From positions 4,607,001 to 4,671,000 of the forward strand of contig JANCRA010000014.1 of the NCBI GenBank assembly GCA_024362935.1: 64,000 nucleotides of DNA. The letters are read 5' to 3'. Shown one piece after another: positions 1 through 10,770 of this stretch. The first letter of the stretch is position 1; each line of letters opens with the position of its first letter. Source of the DNA: Setophaga petechia (Eukaryota > Chordata > Aves > Passeriformes > Parulidae). The position numbers and the translations under genes are program-made. The notes below the pieces were generated by a model that was not told the DNA's origin, did no database searches, and was given only the letters and a program-made list of their open reading frames with translations.

Positions 1-1153
1 TGGATGTACTCAGGTGATGTCATTCTTTTCTCAGGTGGCTTTTTTCTCAGGTGTTGTCGTTTTTAACATTAGAATACTATTTGTTTGGAAATGTGGGGAA
101 GGAAAGCTGGTATGCATTCAGTCCAAGAAGGTTTTTGCACTGTTTCTGAAGAACAGCAAAATTTCAGCACAGTAACCTGCACCTGCAACCTGCTTACCCC
201 AGTCTGCACCACAGGAACTTCACTGCTGCTTTTGCTTCCTTTGCTCTGTGTGATTTCCCTGTAGTTTTATTACAGCAAATTTCATAGAAGAAAGAAAGCA
301 CTGGGGCAGCAATCTGTGTCTCCTTTGCTCTTTGCCCACAGGAATCACCTGCAGATGTTGTTGATGGTGAAGATGCTCTTGGCACAGTGATGAACTATTA
401 ACACACAGGGAGTTCCATCCTCTCAGAGTATATTGCTTTTGTATCTCCCAATTGTGATTGCATTTTGTCAAGTCTCATTCATTCCCTGACATCTGCAGCT
501 GGATCTTCCCTGTTAGCTCCCCAACAGCAGTTCCAGTCCTTCACATGTAGTGTCAATGCCAAGTTCCATTCAAACACTGATTTATTGGGACAATTAGCAG
601 AGCTAATAAATCAGATGAAACTAAGATGTCTGTGATAACCCATTACTAGCTCCACTCCCATATCCAAATTTGGCTCTTTATCATCCCATCAGTGGCCTGT
701 CTGTGACCCCACAAGAGAGAACCCATGCCCAAGCCACAAAGTGCTGAGGGGAAAGGAGAACCTGCCCTCATCAGGCTCATCTGGGCAGCTCCAAATCAGT
801 ACAAAGAGCAAGTTCATACTCCTGTCTGGATCTTGCTGGTCTTCTCTTCCCACAGACTCTCATTTTGACAGGGAGAAGCCAGAAGGCAAGCAGGCAGATC
901 CCAGTCCTGATGGAAACCATCCTGAAATTCCATGGACACATCTCTGTACAACGTGTGAGGAGAGCCATCCTGCTCCTTGTCCAGAGTTCTTGGGAGAAAT
1001 AACAATCTTTATTATTCTATAGGGTGCCAGAACTAAACACTTGCCAGTTCTCTTATGTGAACTGGCTCAGGGTCAGTTCCAGGGAAATTTGGGGTCCCTT
1101 TTTAAATTCAGGTGTTTTCTGACCCAGAAGGAGCAAAACCCATTTTCCCTGGT
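1..1153 (+). repeat. Copy A of a 1.1-kb direct duplication flanking NAT
   Basis: This block matches 7385-8497 almost base for base in the same orientation, with a few short indels. One example is at about 985-1030, where copy A carries roughly 20 extra bases including a TTTATTATT stretch. The match ends abruptly after the shared CCCTGG at about 1153. The left end of the match coincides with the window edge, so the block may continue further left. It has no credible coding frame and no transposon ends that I recognise. The simplest reading is a segmental duplication. Confidence 0.9.
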
Positions 1154-4100
1154 TCCTGTAGTTTGTGCTTTGCTACTACACCTGCAGTGCTGTGCACAGG
1201 CTGTGCAGACTCACAGGGGTGAGCTTTCCCAGAGGGGCTGAGCCAGAGCTGCAGAGAGAAGTTAAAGATCAGGCATGCAGAGCTCACCTCGCACGCAGTC
1301 AGCTCAGGCTGAACACCCTGGGCTGTTCCAAAGGTCCCAGGAAGAGCTGCACTGGCAACAGCAGCTCTTAAAGGTCCAGGCAGCCTTTAGTGCCTGTCAG
1401 GGACTGCCTTATCCTCCAGCACAGCAGCCAAAGAGGGCAGAGAGTTTCTTCTTTAATAGCAGATTATATTCTGATGGTTTTATTGCTTTATTTGTATTGC
1501 CATATGTGTGGAAATCCCTGTCCTGCAATTTGTTCCGTTAGGTGCTGCACAGAGAGCCTGGAAATGATCCAGTCCCCAAACTGCTTACAAGATTGAGGAG
1601 ATTTTAACCTTCCACATCACTGAATGGCAGCTGAACCCTGCAGGAGTGCAAAGTAGGGGTACCATGAGCAACTTCTGTAAGTGGCTATAACCTATAAATC
1701 CATCCTCCTCCCTGCAGGTCACCCAGGGGCTTCAGGGTCTGGGACACCTTGGTGGGGGCTCCCATGCTAAAGCAGCAAAGCACTCGTGCAAAAAGATGCA
1801 GATTTTACATTGTTGACACTGATGTGGTCTGGATCCCTAGAGAAAGTGGCTTATGATAGACAGAGAGCAATCCAGGGCAGGAAGTCACTGATTTATTGGT
1901 GGGGATGGCAGCTGCTGAACTCATCACAGCACACTGAGCTGCTCCTCGTGGCCGACACCAGCCCCAACAAGCATCAGGGTCAGATTTGCCAAGTCACACA
2001 GTTGTCTCAATTCCCCAGGGTTCAAAGAGAAGCCCTGTCCTTCGAAAGGGAAGATGCTGCCCCCAGAGAACTCTGAGCTCCCTCAGCGTGCTGTGCCTTT
2101 AAGTATCTGCCCGCAAGGTTAGTGATACGGAAAAAACAAAAAAGCGCAATCTGAAATGAAAACTTTTTCTTTTCTTTTTTTTTCCCTTTTTTTATCCTTC
2201 CAACAGCAAGTTCCATTGCATTGCTGAGCAGTGCACTGTGCCTCTGTGGTGAGCAGGAGGCAGGAGCTCTGAGCTGTGCCCTGCAGGGGCAGCACCCGGG
2301 CAGCTCCGGGCACAGGCTCCAGATGAGTCAGCAGAAAGAAAAATGCCTTTCCCTGTTCCTGCCCTCCACACTCTGCATCTTGGGGGCAATGGACATAACT
2401 CCCTACTCTGATCTTAAAGGTCTCTGATTTTATAGCTCTGGACTCATTCCCCATGCTTTTGGACCAGCAAAAAGTGCAGGACACTCTCTCCCTGACACAG
2501 GGAGAGAGGAGTAAGCACAGCCCTTTCTAGGTGTTTCCTATGTTTGTTCCCACAAAGGATGGGGATTCTTGGCTCTGTGTGGATCTTCTTCTGCTCCACA
2601 GCTTTGCAGGACCTGTCTGCACCTTTACCTCATCCCAATGCTTTCTACCTGCTGTCCCACTGAGTTTAGCTCCTTTAACTCCCCCACTAATTTGAGGGCC
2701 ACAGAAAAACACAGATCATAAACAAGCCAGATCCTGGGACAATTTCCTCTGATCATTTGTATTGCAGGGTCCTGGTCCACACCATAAGAAGCCTCTCTCT
2801 CTTTTACAGCCACATTTCATTTTCTCATAGGATGGGTACACCTCATGTACTATAAGGAGTTATTGCACTCCTGCAGCCAAGCAGATGTAAGTGAATATGA
2901 CTCTGAACACAGCGGCTTCAGGAGCTTGCTGTGTCTCTAAGAAATACATTTTGAACATGCAGAATAGCAGATTTTGTTAAATCTAAACTGCTAGTTCTAG
3001 AAACCTGTACTGGCTGCAGAACAAGCGAAAAAGATTCAAAGGGTTATTGTCTTTTTAAAAGCCTTAGCTGGAAAATATTAGCACATACAAATAATCAGGA
3101 CAACTTCAGTGATTAATGACATTTATTTTTTACTATGGGAATACATACTGTAATTGAGGGGGGGAAATCTGAATAATTCTAGTTCACAGTGCTTGATTTT
3201 TTTATTTAATTGTAATTCATTAATGTGATTAATTATATGTGCGTAGTTGTACTGCTTCCAAGATTTGTACATAAAGGAACATCAAGCATCTTCTCAAAGG
3301 GCAAAGGGGTCACATTTCAGCCATTTCTCCTACTAGAAATCTTAGCTCTTAGGTATGTGATTAAGATTCATCATTTCTCTTTATATCAATATAATTAGTG
3401 TCACTGCAAACACATCCTCAGCAGAACAGATCTGGTTCACAAAAAGAGTTCTGTGCATGTGTTTGGGTTCTGCAGTAATAATTAATGTGCAATAGCACCC
3501 AGAGTAGTCTGAGGAGAGGACATGTATTGCCAGCAGTCTGCTGCTGAGGGTGAGCAAACAGAATGCTCAGGAGATGCTTTCAGTTCAGAGAAAGGTTATG
3601 TCACTGGTTATGTCACTGAGAGAACAGGAGCTGTGCAAAGTCTGAAACAACACAGAATTGTCAATAACATTTCTTATCATCAGTTCTGAGTCATAAATAA
3701 CCTGTCCTCAAGTACTCACATGGTGACTTTGCACAGGTGTGGGATGGCCTGAGTGCCATGTGAGAGGGTGTTGTGGGTGTGAGAGCAAAAAGAACAGGCT
3801 CGTGGCTTGACTGGAGAAACTCAGCACAGGATGTCTTGGTGGTTTTGGCTATTACACTCCCAAAATAATATAGTATTCATTTAATAGGAAAGTACGAGCT
3901 TTTCCCCAGGTGGCAGCGCCAGGTAGTAAAGACAAAGACACACAGCTCCATCATTCTGCCCAGCTACACTGCGTGGGCTCAGAAAAGCTTTTAATGGGTG
4001 AAAAGAGTAGGGAATGGGCTGAGTCTGCTTCCTGCTAAGCACAAACACAAGGGTAATGATTTGATTGAGCTTGGCAGAAATTATTGGTACCCAGCCTAAA

Positions 4101-4274
4101 GAGAAATACAGAAATAGTTGTGAAAATCCATTTGTTTTCCAGATTCATGATAGTATGTTCTGCCTTACACAGGTGTAGCTGGAAGGAGAAAGATTAACCT
4201 TTGGATGCTTGTCAGAAAGAGAGGGAAGAATTGCCTGTAATGCCACTGAATTGAATTGTAATCCAGGCAGTGAG
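1154..4274. other. Intergenic stretch 3' of NAT, no gene recognised
   Basis: I see no exon with convincing protein similarity here. The frames that stay open are short and look random. The right-hand part (about 3700-4274) lies downstream of the NAT stop codon on the minus strand and probably includes its 3' untranslated region. An ATTAAA signal on the minus strand at 3990-3995, about 280 bases past the stop, is a plausible polyadenylation signal. Confidence 0.5.
3990..3995 (-). terminator. Candidate NAT polyadenylation signal (ATTAAA)
   Basis: The plus strand reads TTTAAT, so the minus strand carries ATTAAA about 280 bases downstream of the NAT stop codon. Vertebrate NAT transcripts have compact 3' ends, so the distance is plausible. 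Another ATTAAA lies about 110 bases further on. Without transcript data the choice is a guess. Confidence 0.3.
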
Positions 4275-5147
4275 TTAGAACAGAGATAACCTGCTTGTAT
4301 TAACAGGTACAAATTTCTTCTGTAGTGTTACATTGAATTTCTCCCTCAGTGTTTTCTCTATTTCTTCATCTGCAAGCATTCTGATTTCCACAAGATCCAT
4401 ATTGTCCCTATAATTGTACTTTATCTCTGTGAGTTTCCACCCCACCAGGGCCCGGATGCCATCGGCGGTCTGCAGGCTGCAGATGGATTTGGTCACAAAC
4501 AGGGAGTCAGGTGCTGTCTGCAGGTGGGCATTGCAGCCCCTGAACTCCTCAATGTCTCGCGGCTGAAGGGTGAAGAGATAAACCCGACGGCAAACTTCAT
4601 TTTCCACAATTGGGGAAGTCGACTTGCTTGGGTTCAGAACCCACTGCTTCCTTTTCACTTTCTCCAAGTACCAGATCCCATTCTCCTCCTGAAAACGAAA
4701 GACCCCGGGAGTCTGAGGTTGATCTGTCCCTGTAATCAGCTCCATTGGCTGCCACAGTTGGTAGGCCATCCCAAATCCTGCATCCACAATGTAGGACTTC
4801 CCATCAAGCTCCACTCGTAGCAGCAAATGATCAATTTCTTCTGGATAGGCGTCAAGCTCTGGGACATAAACTTTTGCTCCCAGAAGGGTGATGTCATAGC
4901 CAAGGGTTTTCAGGACCCATGACAGAAGGTAGTTGTTTTCCATGCACCAGCCCCCACGTTTCTTCCTCACTATCTTGTTGTAGGTCGCTTCCAGGTCCAG
5001 CTCAATTCTTTCTCCACAGTGGATGCTGAGGTTTTCAAAAGGAACAGCTTGGATGTGGTGCAGAAATATATCTGACATGGTAGCCAGGTCTGGCTTACTG
5101 TGGGAGCCCTGGTAAGAAATTCTGGCAAAATACTCCTTGATGTCCAT
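4275..5147 (-). CDS. NAT: Arylamine N-acetyltransferase, intact single coding exon
   Basis: The 290-residue frame is the usual length of a vertebrate NAT. These cytosolic enzymes transfer acetyl from acetyl-CoA to arylamines, hydrazines and N-hydroxyarylamines by a ping-pong mechanism through a cysteine. The full triad is visible at the canonical positions: Cys68 in RGGWCMENN, His107 in EEIDHLLLRV and Asp122 in YIVDAGFG. The N-terminal AVPFENLSIH motif is also present. The start is supported by its match to family N-termini and by a splice acceptor (TTCTCTCAG) ending 7 bases before the ATG, as in vertebrate NAT genes, where one coding exon follows non-coding 5' exons. There are no frameshifts or premature stops. 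Birds have several NAT paralogues, and I cannot say which one this is. Near-identical 1.1-kb blocks lie on both sides. Confidence 0.96.
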   Translation of the reverse strand: MDIKEYFARISYQGSHSKPDLATMSDIFLHHIQAVPFENLSIHCGERIELDLEATYNKIVRKKRGGWCMENNYLLSWVLKTLGYDITLLGAKVYVPELDAYPEEIDHLLLRVELDGKSYIVDAGFGMAYQLWQPMELITGTDQPQTPGVFRFQEENGIWYLEKVKRKQWVLNPSKSTSPIVENEVCRRVYLFTLQPRDIEEFRGCNAHLQTAPDSLFVTKSICSLQTADGIRALVGWKLTEIKYNYRDNMDLVEIRMLADEEIEKTLREKFNVTLQKKFVPVNTSRLSLF

Positions 5148-5156
5148 GCTGCCTCT
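5148..5156 (-). promoter_or_regulatory. NAT: Splice acceptor of the NAT coding exon
   Basis: On the minus strand a pyrimidine-rich run ends in CTCTCAG at 5155-5156, followed by seven untranslated bases and the ATG. This implies at least one untranslated first exon to the right (position above 5156). I could not place that exon from sequence alone. Confidence 0.7.
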
Positions 5157-7384
5157 GAGAGAAGGGTGGGAAAAAATAACAGGCTGTGTCAGAAGTGGTG
5201 GAAGGCTCTTGCCCGTCCCTTATAATGGGGTGCTCAGAAGAGGAGCAGGATTTGACTAATATCTGAATCAAAGGCAGCTGAGTAATAGTGCTGAGAGAAG
5301 CCAATGGGACACTGCTGATGAGCACAAATGTTATTTTTATTTGCCTCTTTTACAGCTGTGACGAGAGGCTCCAGCTGTGCTAAGCACATTTCAGCAGAGT
5401 TCCTGCCCAGCAAAGCTACAAATCTCTGTAGGAAGGAACAAAAGCAGTAGCAGTGATGTTGCCCTGCTAGAAATTATAGGAACTGAGACTCCTCAGATCT
5501 GAACTGCTTTGCTCATGGATTCAGCAAAGCAGAAGCAGAAAACAAACCCTCCCACTCTTGCAGTGGGATCCAGAACGTCTTCTGCAGCCAAATCTGAAGC
5601 AAATCTGCCCTGCCATGGTGTTTCATCCATTATTTAGGCAGCCAGGCACGAGCTGGTCTCACCTGCTCCTGCTCTTCGTGCCAGCAGTAACAGACATGAC
5701 CTGGAGTGCAGGAGGGTTTTTTAGGGCAGAAAAGGCTGTGGGAGGGTATTTGCTCATCTGCTGGGAGCTGCCTCCCCACAGCACAGCTTCGCTCCCCAGT
5801 CCTGCTAATCACAGCCCTTCTCCAGCACCAGGAGGAAACCAAGGTTTGGGCCTAAACCACAAGGATCAGAGGCCTCACATTTTCTAAAATCATGTTTTGG
5901 CATGCAGTTCCTCTTTCTGTTCAGGGTCTTCTCAGTGGGTGGGTGGCTGCCTGTGGGTGAGGGAGCAGGCATTGCCCTCCTCTGGGATGGCAGAGGGCTC
6001 GGTGCAAGGCTGTTTCACAAACACAGGGGTGGAAAGCAGCTCGAGCCTTCCCAGTCCCTGATGGATGGAATGGGATTTTGATGGAGCCAAGTATTTTTGT
6101 TATTCCTCCCCAGGCACTGCTAAATTTCAGACATCTGTAAATATGGAGCAATCTGGTTCCTATTATTGACGCAACAGGTCCAAAAATGCTCTCAAGTTCC
6201 TGTATGCAACACCCAAAGTAAAATCAAAGGAAAAATATCCAACTGTTCAACAGGATTATGTTCCCAATCTGATGAAAAATGGTAAACCCAAAATTGTATG
6301 GGAATTTTAGAAAGGTACTTTCAGTACATAGAACACAGATAATGAAAAATTCCCATTTGGTGTAAAACCCTGGCAGAAGTAGAGGGTCCCATAGTTTGAG
6401 TCCCCACATAATCTTTAGGACAGAGGCTTTACAGAACTCTGACTATTGATCCTGGCCACCACTGTCTCAACATCCAAGCAGGCCTGAGTGATCCACGATG
6501 GGGTTAAGAGCATCAGAGTCAGGAGGTTCTCTTTGTTCAGCTTTTGGCTGTTCCTAGGATTTTCCCAGAACTACAGTTCCATTCATTTCTGAAAACTTGG
6601 CACAAGCTTAGTTGTTCTTGTGTGAATTTTAACATCTCAGTTAAGCCAGTTTTTCCCTTTTTCTCCCTTTCTTTCCCACCACCACAGCAAGCAGAACAGG
6701 TGCAGTAACTTTTTACTCACAAGGAAAATGTTGGTGTGGGTTTGTCTGTCTGTCCATCTCTTGAGGCTGTTTACAGGGCTGTTTTCATGGGGGTTGCTGA
6801 AATGAGGCAGATGGCACAAATGCCCGAGTAGCTTGAGGCTCACCACTGAGTAAATAAAGCAGCGTAGCTACAACACCGAGCAGCTGAGCTCCCTGCTCTG
6901 CCCTTACACCATTTCTGCTGTGTTCTGTCCCCAGACAGATTGAACTTCCTGGTTAGAGAACACTCAGCTACCAAGATCCAGGAGTTAAAAAAAGGCTTAC
7001 CTGGAAATTCAGCTCAAGTGCCAGTGTGCTCCGGGGCTTGGGGGTGGTTCTAGGCTGAAGCCTAGAAGGTTTGTGGCTGTCCTTTACTTAGCACAGACAG
7101 GCAAACAAGGCTTGAGGAACTGCTCTCCAGCTGCTCTTCTGGGGAATGTCCTTTCCCTCAACTTGCTTTCACCCGCCTCTGTCAGATTGCAAAAGCTGAA
7201 AAAAAAAAAACAAACCAAACCCCGAAGGGTGGAGCATGAGAGCTGGAGCGAGCCAGCACAGCCAGCAGCAGTGCAAACCTGGCTCTTGGGAGACCAGAGG
7301 CTGCTTCACATTTTCACCTGTTTGATGCTGTCTGCAGGGGCCTGCTCGGGCTGTCACCAAAATATTTTGGTTTCAGTAGCTTGC
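5157..7384. other. NAT 5' intron or upstream region, no coding exon seen
   Basis: This stretch lies 5' of the NAT coding exon and probably contains intron sequence. I see no frame with family similarity. A poly-A tract sits at about 7199-7210 on the plus strand. The non-coding first exon and promoter of NAT may lie here or inside the duplicated block that follows. Confidence 0.4.
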
Positions 7385-8497
7385 TGGATGTGCTCAGGTG
7401 ATTTTTTTTTTTTTACTCCCAGTCATTAGATCACTATTTGTTTGGAAATGTGGGGAAGGAAAGCTGGCATGCATTCAGTCCAAGAAGGTTTTTGCACTGT
7501 TTCTGAGGAACAGCAAAATTTCAGCACAGTAACCTGCACCTGCAACCTGCTTACCCCAGTCTGCACCACAGGAACTTCACTGCTGCTTTTACTTCCTTTG
7601 CTCTCTGTGGTTTCCATGTGGTTTTTATTACTGCAAATTTCAAAGAATGTACAAAAGCACTGGGGCAGCAATCTGTGTCTCCTTTGCTCTTTGCCCACAG
7701 GAATCACCTGCAGATGTTGTTGATGGTGAAGATGCTCTTGGCACAGTGATCAAGTATTAACACACAGGGAGCTCCATCCTCTCAGAGTATTTCATATTGC
7801 TTTTGTATCTCCCAATTGTGATTGCATTTTGTCAAGTCTCATTCATTCCCTGACATCTGCAGCTGGATCTTCCCTGTTAGCTCCCCAACAGCAGTTCCAG
7901 TCCTTCACATGCAGTGTCAATGCCAAGTTCCATTCAAACACTGATTTATTGGGACAATTAGCAGAGCTAATAAATCAGATGAAACTAAGATGTCTGTGAT
8001 AACCCATTACTAGCTCCACTCCCATATCCAAATTTGGCTCTTTATCATCCCATCAGTGGCCTGTCTGTGACCCCACAAGAGAGAACCCATGCCCAAGCCA
8101 CAAAGTGCTGAGGGGAAAGCAGAACCTGCCCTCATCAGGCTCATCTGGGCAGCTCCAAATCAGTACAAAGAACAAGTTCATACTCCTGTCTGGATCTTGC
8201 TGGTCTTCTCTTCCCACAGACTCTCATTTTGACAGGGAGAAGCCAGAAGGCAAGCAGGCAGATCCCAGTCCTGATGGAAACCATCCTGAAATTCCATGGA
8301 CCCATTTTTGTACAACATGTGAGGAGAGCCATCCTGCTCCTTGTCCAGATTACTGGGACCAAAGAAAGTGCCAGAAGTGAACCCTTGCCAGTTCTCTTAT
8401 GTGAACTGGCTCAGGGTCAGTTCCAGGGAACTTTGGGGACCCTATTTAAATACAGGTGTTTTCTGACCCAGAAGGAGCAAAACTCATTTTCCCTGGT
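7385..8497 (+). repeat. Copy B of the 1.1-kb direct duplication flanking NAT
   Basis: This is the second copy of the block at 1-1153, about 7.4 kb away in direct orientation. It begins with TGGATG just left of a poly-T run and ends after the shared CCCTGG at about 8497. The two copies look roughly 95% identical by eye, so the duplication is young or has been kept similar by gene conversion. Copy B lies 2.2-3.3 kb upstream of the NAT coding exon on the minus strand, so it could hold the NAT promoter or first exon. Confidence 0.9.
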
Positions 8498-10324
8498 ACT
8501 TTGATACTCAGCTTTTCTCAACTCCTCTCCCTAAAACCTCTCTACTATTGAGCATTTTCTTCTATGCCTTTCAAATTCTCATCCCAGCTCACTACATTCA
8601 TTGTCTTCCTTTTGTAATTCCAGCTATCAAAGCTGTACCTATGTGTCTTTCTGGATTTGTATCCTCAACATCCACCATGTGCACTTGGGTGTTGTCCATC
8701 CCACCAGCCAGAGGATGAGCCTGCAGCTCCAGAATCCCTCTCCTTTTTGTTCAGGCACATTTTACAGCCAAGCCATTGAAACCATGAGCTCCCACCCTCC
8801 CCAGGTAGGCCCAAGGCCAGCACAGGGCAAAGCTCAGTCAGGGAGTGCTGAGGGTAGGGAAAGGCTGATCCTGAGCCCCAAGCTTTGCTGAAGGCTGCTC
8901 AGTGCCAGATCAGCAGGGCTAATTGCAGGTGGGGCAATAAACTCCCTGCACTCACAGCTGTGGGCAATGGCCTCAAGGTGCCCTCACCTGCCCCCAAGAG
9001 CCACAAAGGGCAGAGCCCAGCTTGGGCCAGCTGGGATGGGGAACACGACCACAGCAATGTCCCTGGAAGGGACACTGCTGTCCACCTGGACACTGAAATG
9101 CCATTTCCCAACCTTGGCAGGAGCTGGAGCTGGCTGAGATTGTTCCAGAAGTTCCTCAATGTAATTGCACTCACTTTTATATAAATTTAAACTGCTGACA
9201 ACATTAAAAATACTGAAATACTTCTCTCATCCTAACTCTCCTGAGAGGCCTCATCAAATATCCCTCCCTCCCTGCTTTAATGGAGCATTTGATGCTGCAA
9301 TATTTGCTTGGGGAAATAAAAGCATTGGGTGCCCTATTTGAGGTAAAAGGCAAGTGTCTGCTCCCTTCTATATTCAGCTGATAAGAAATGAAGATTATTA
9401 TATTGTATTATATTATATTAATCATATTATATTTATCATATTTATCATATTATATATAGAAATAGAGATATATAGATAGATATAGATTATTTTTTACCTC
9501 TAAAGAAAAGAAGTCTTAATTTTGGGCATAAATACACCCAAATGCAGCAGCAGTCACCATTTATGAGCCATGAAACTACAAGCCTCATCCTCAGCAGGGT
9601 TAAATTGTCCTCATTCCACCACAGCCGTGTGGCAATGCTGCTTCCTCTCCCTGGCTTTGGGTCTGCTCCTCAAAAAAGCTCCTCTAAAACCAAACTGCTG
9701 TTTCAGTGCAAAAACCCTCCTGGATTTCAGTGGGAATCTGGATCAGTCACAGTTCAGACAATCAGCCTGGAAGCATGCAAACAGAACAATTACACAGGTT
9801 CTGTCATTCCCATTACTCAGGCTTTCTATTTTTTTTTTTTTTTGAGGTAGGTGGGAAGGAAACCTTTTATCTTGGCAAAGAGTGTTATAGTGACAGCAAA
9901 GGGGGGAAAAAGCAACTGTGCCTTTGGAAAACACATTTTCATTACAATGTACTAACACACATCACAGAAATAATATATGTTTGTGATGACAAAGTATTCC
10001 CATCACTCCTCTGCTGAATTTGGTATACAAGTAGGGAGAAGAAAGGAGAGATGCTCTGGATTAGAAATGCCCTCCCAGACTTACCTTTAGTGGGATTTTA
10101 TTGGCTTTCTGCCCTGCAGTGAGCTCGGAGGGACACACTGGTGTGACTCCCAAGTGGGAGTGCACACTTAAACACCCTGTTCACAGGTTTTTTCTGCCTG
10201 CCCTGTATGTTCACAGCTGGTATGGAGAGCACAAAGCCATGTGCACCATGTGTGGGACAGGAGAGGTGACATTTTCACACCTGGAGCAGGAGGGGAACAA
10301 ATTCCTCCTGATGCTTTAAGAGGC
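8498..10324. other. Intergenic, no gene recognised
   Basis: No supported exon. The stretch contains an A/T-rich simple tract at about 9388-9490 and a poly-T run at about 9827-9843. The short open frames overlap on both strands and look random. Confidence 0.5.
9388..9490. repeat. A/T-rich degenerate simple repeat
   Basis: About 100 bases of imperfect TATTA, TTATCATA and ATAGATA units with no other content. Confidence 0.8.
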
Positions 10325-10770
10325 TGGCATGGAACAGAGGCTAGACAGAGTTAAAGGAATGAAATAGGGATTTATTAAAAGAATTTCAAAGCCTTTTAAT
10401 AAATCTCTATTTATTAAATACACCTTGGGCAGCACAAGAGCCTGGCCATGGCTCTGCCCAAGATGGACGACAGGTCATGAGTTTTCACACTTTTATAAAT
10501 TCTGGTCCATTTCCATATTAGGGTCAATTGTCCAATTACACCCTCAGGTTATGAAGTCCCATCCTCACAGTTTATTCTCCTGAATTCTCTGGTTTTTATA
10601 CTTTTTGGGCCTGAAGCTGCAATGGTGTCCTTGGTCCTCAGGCTGGAAAAGGATTGTTTTCTCTGACTAAGCTGTGAAGAGAACTTACTAATCCTTTATA
10701 TGAAGTTCAGAGTCACACACTAAGGCAGTACAGAATCTGAAAAATATGAAAGTTAAAACTTCAGGCATCA
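10325..10770 (-). mobile_element. Solo LTR of an endogenous retrovirus (passerine type)
   Basis: This roughly 450-base segment resembles LTRs I associate with passerine endogenous retroviruses. Recognisable parts include the AGGGATTTATTAAA stretch with paired AATAAA-like signals, the CTTGGGCAGCACAAGAGCC segment and the GTTCAGAGTCACACACTAAG segment. On the minus strand the AATAAA signals fall near the right end of the LTR, which sets the orientation. No gag, pol or env sequence lies next to it, so it looks like a solo LTR left by recombination. The exact ends are uncertain and I could not find a clear target-site duplication. Confidence 0.65.

Noticed and set aside
10325..10770. A full endogenous retrovirus around the LTR
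   Set aside because: No gag, pol or env sequence and no second LTR were found on either side.
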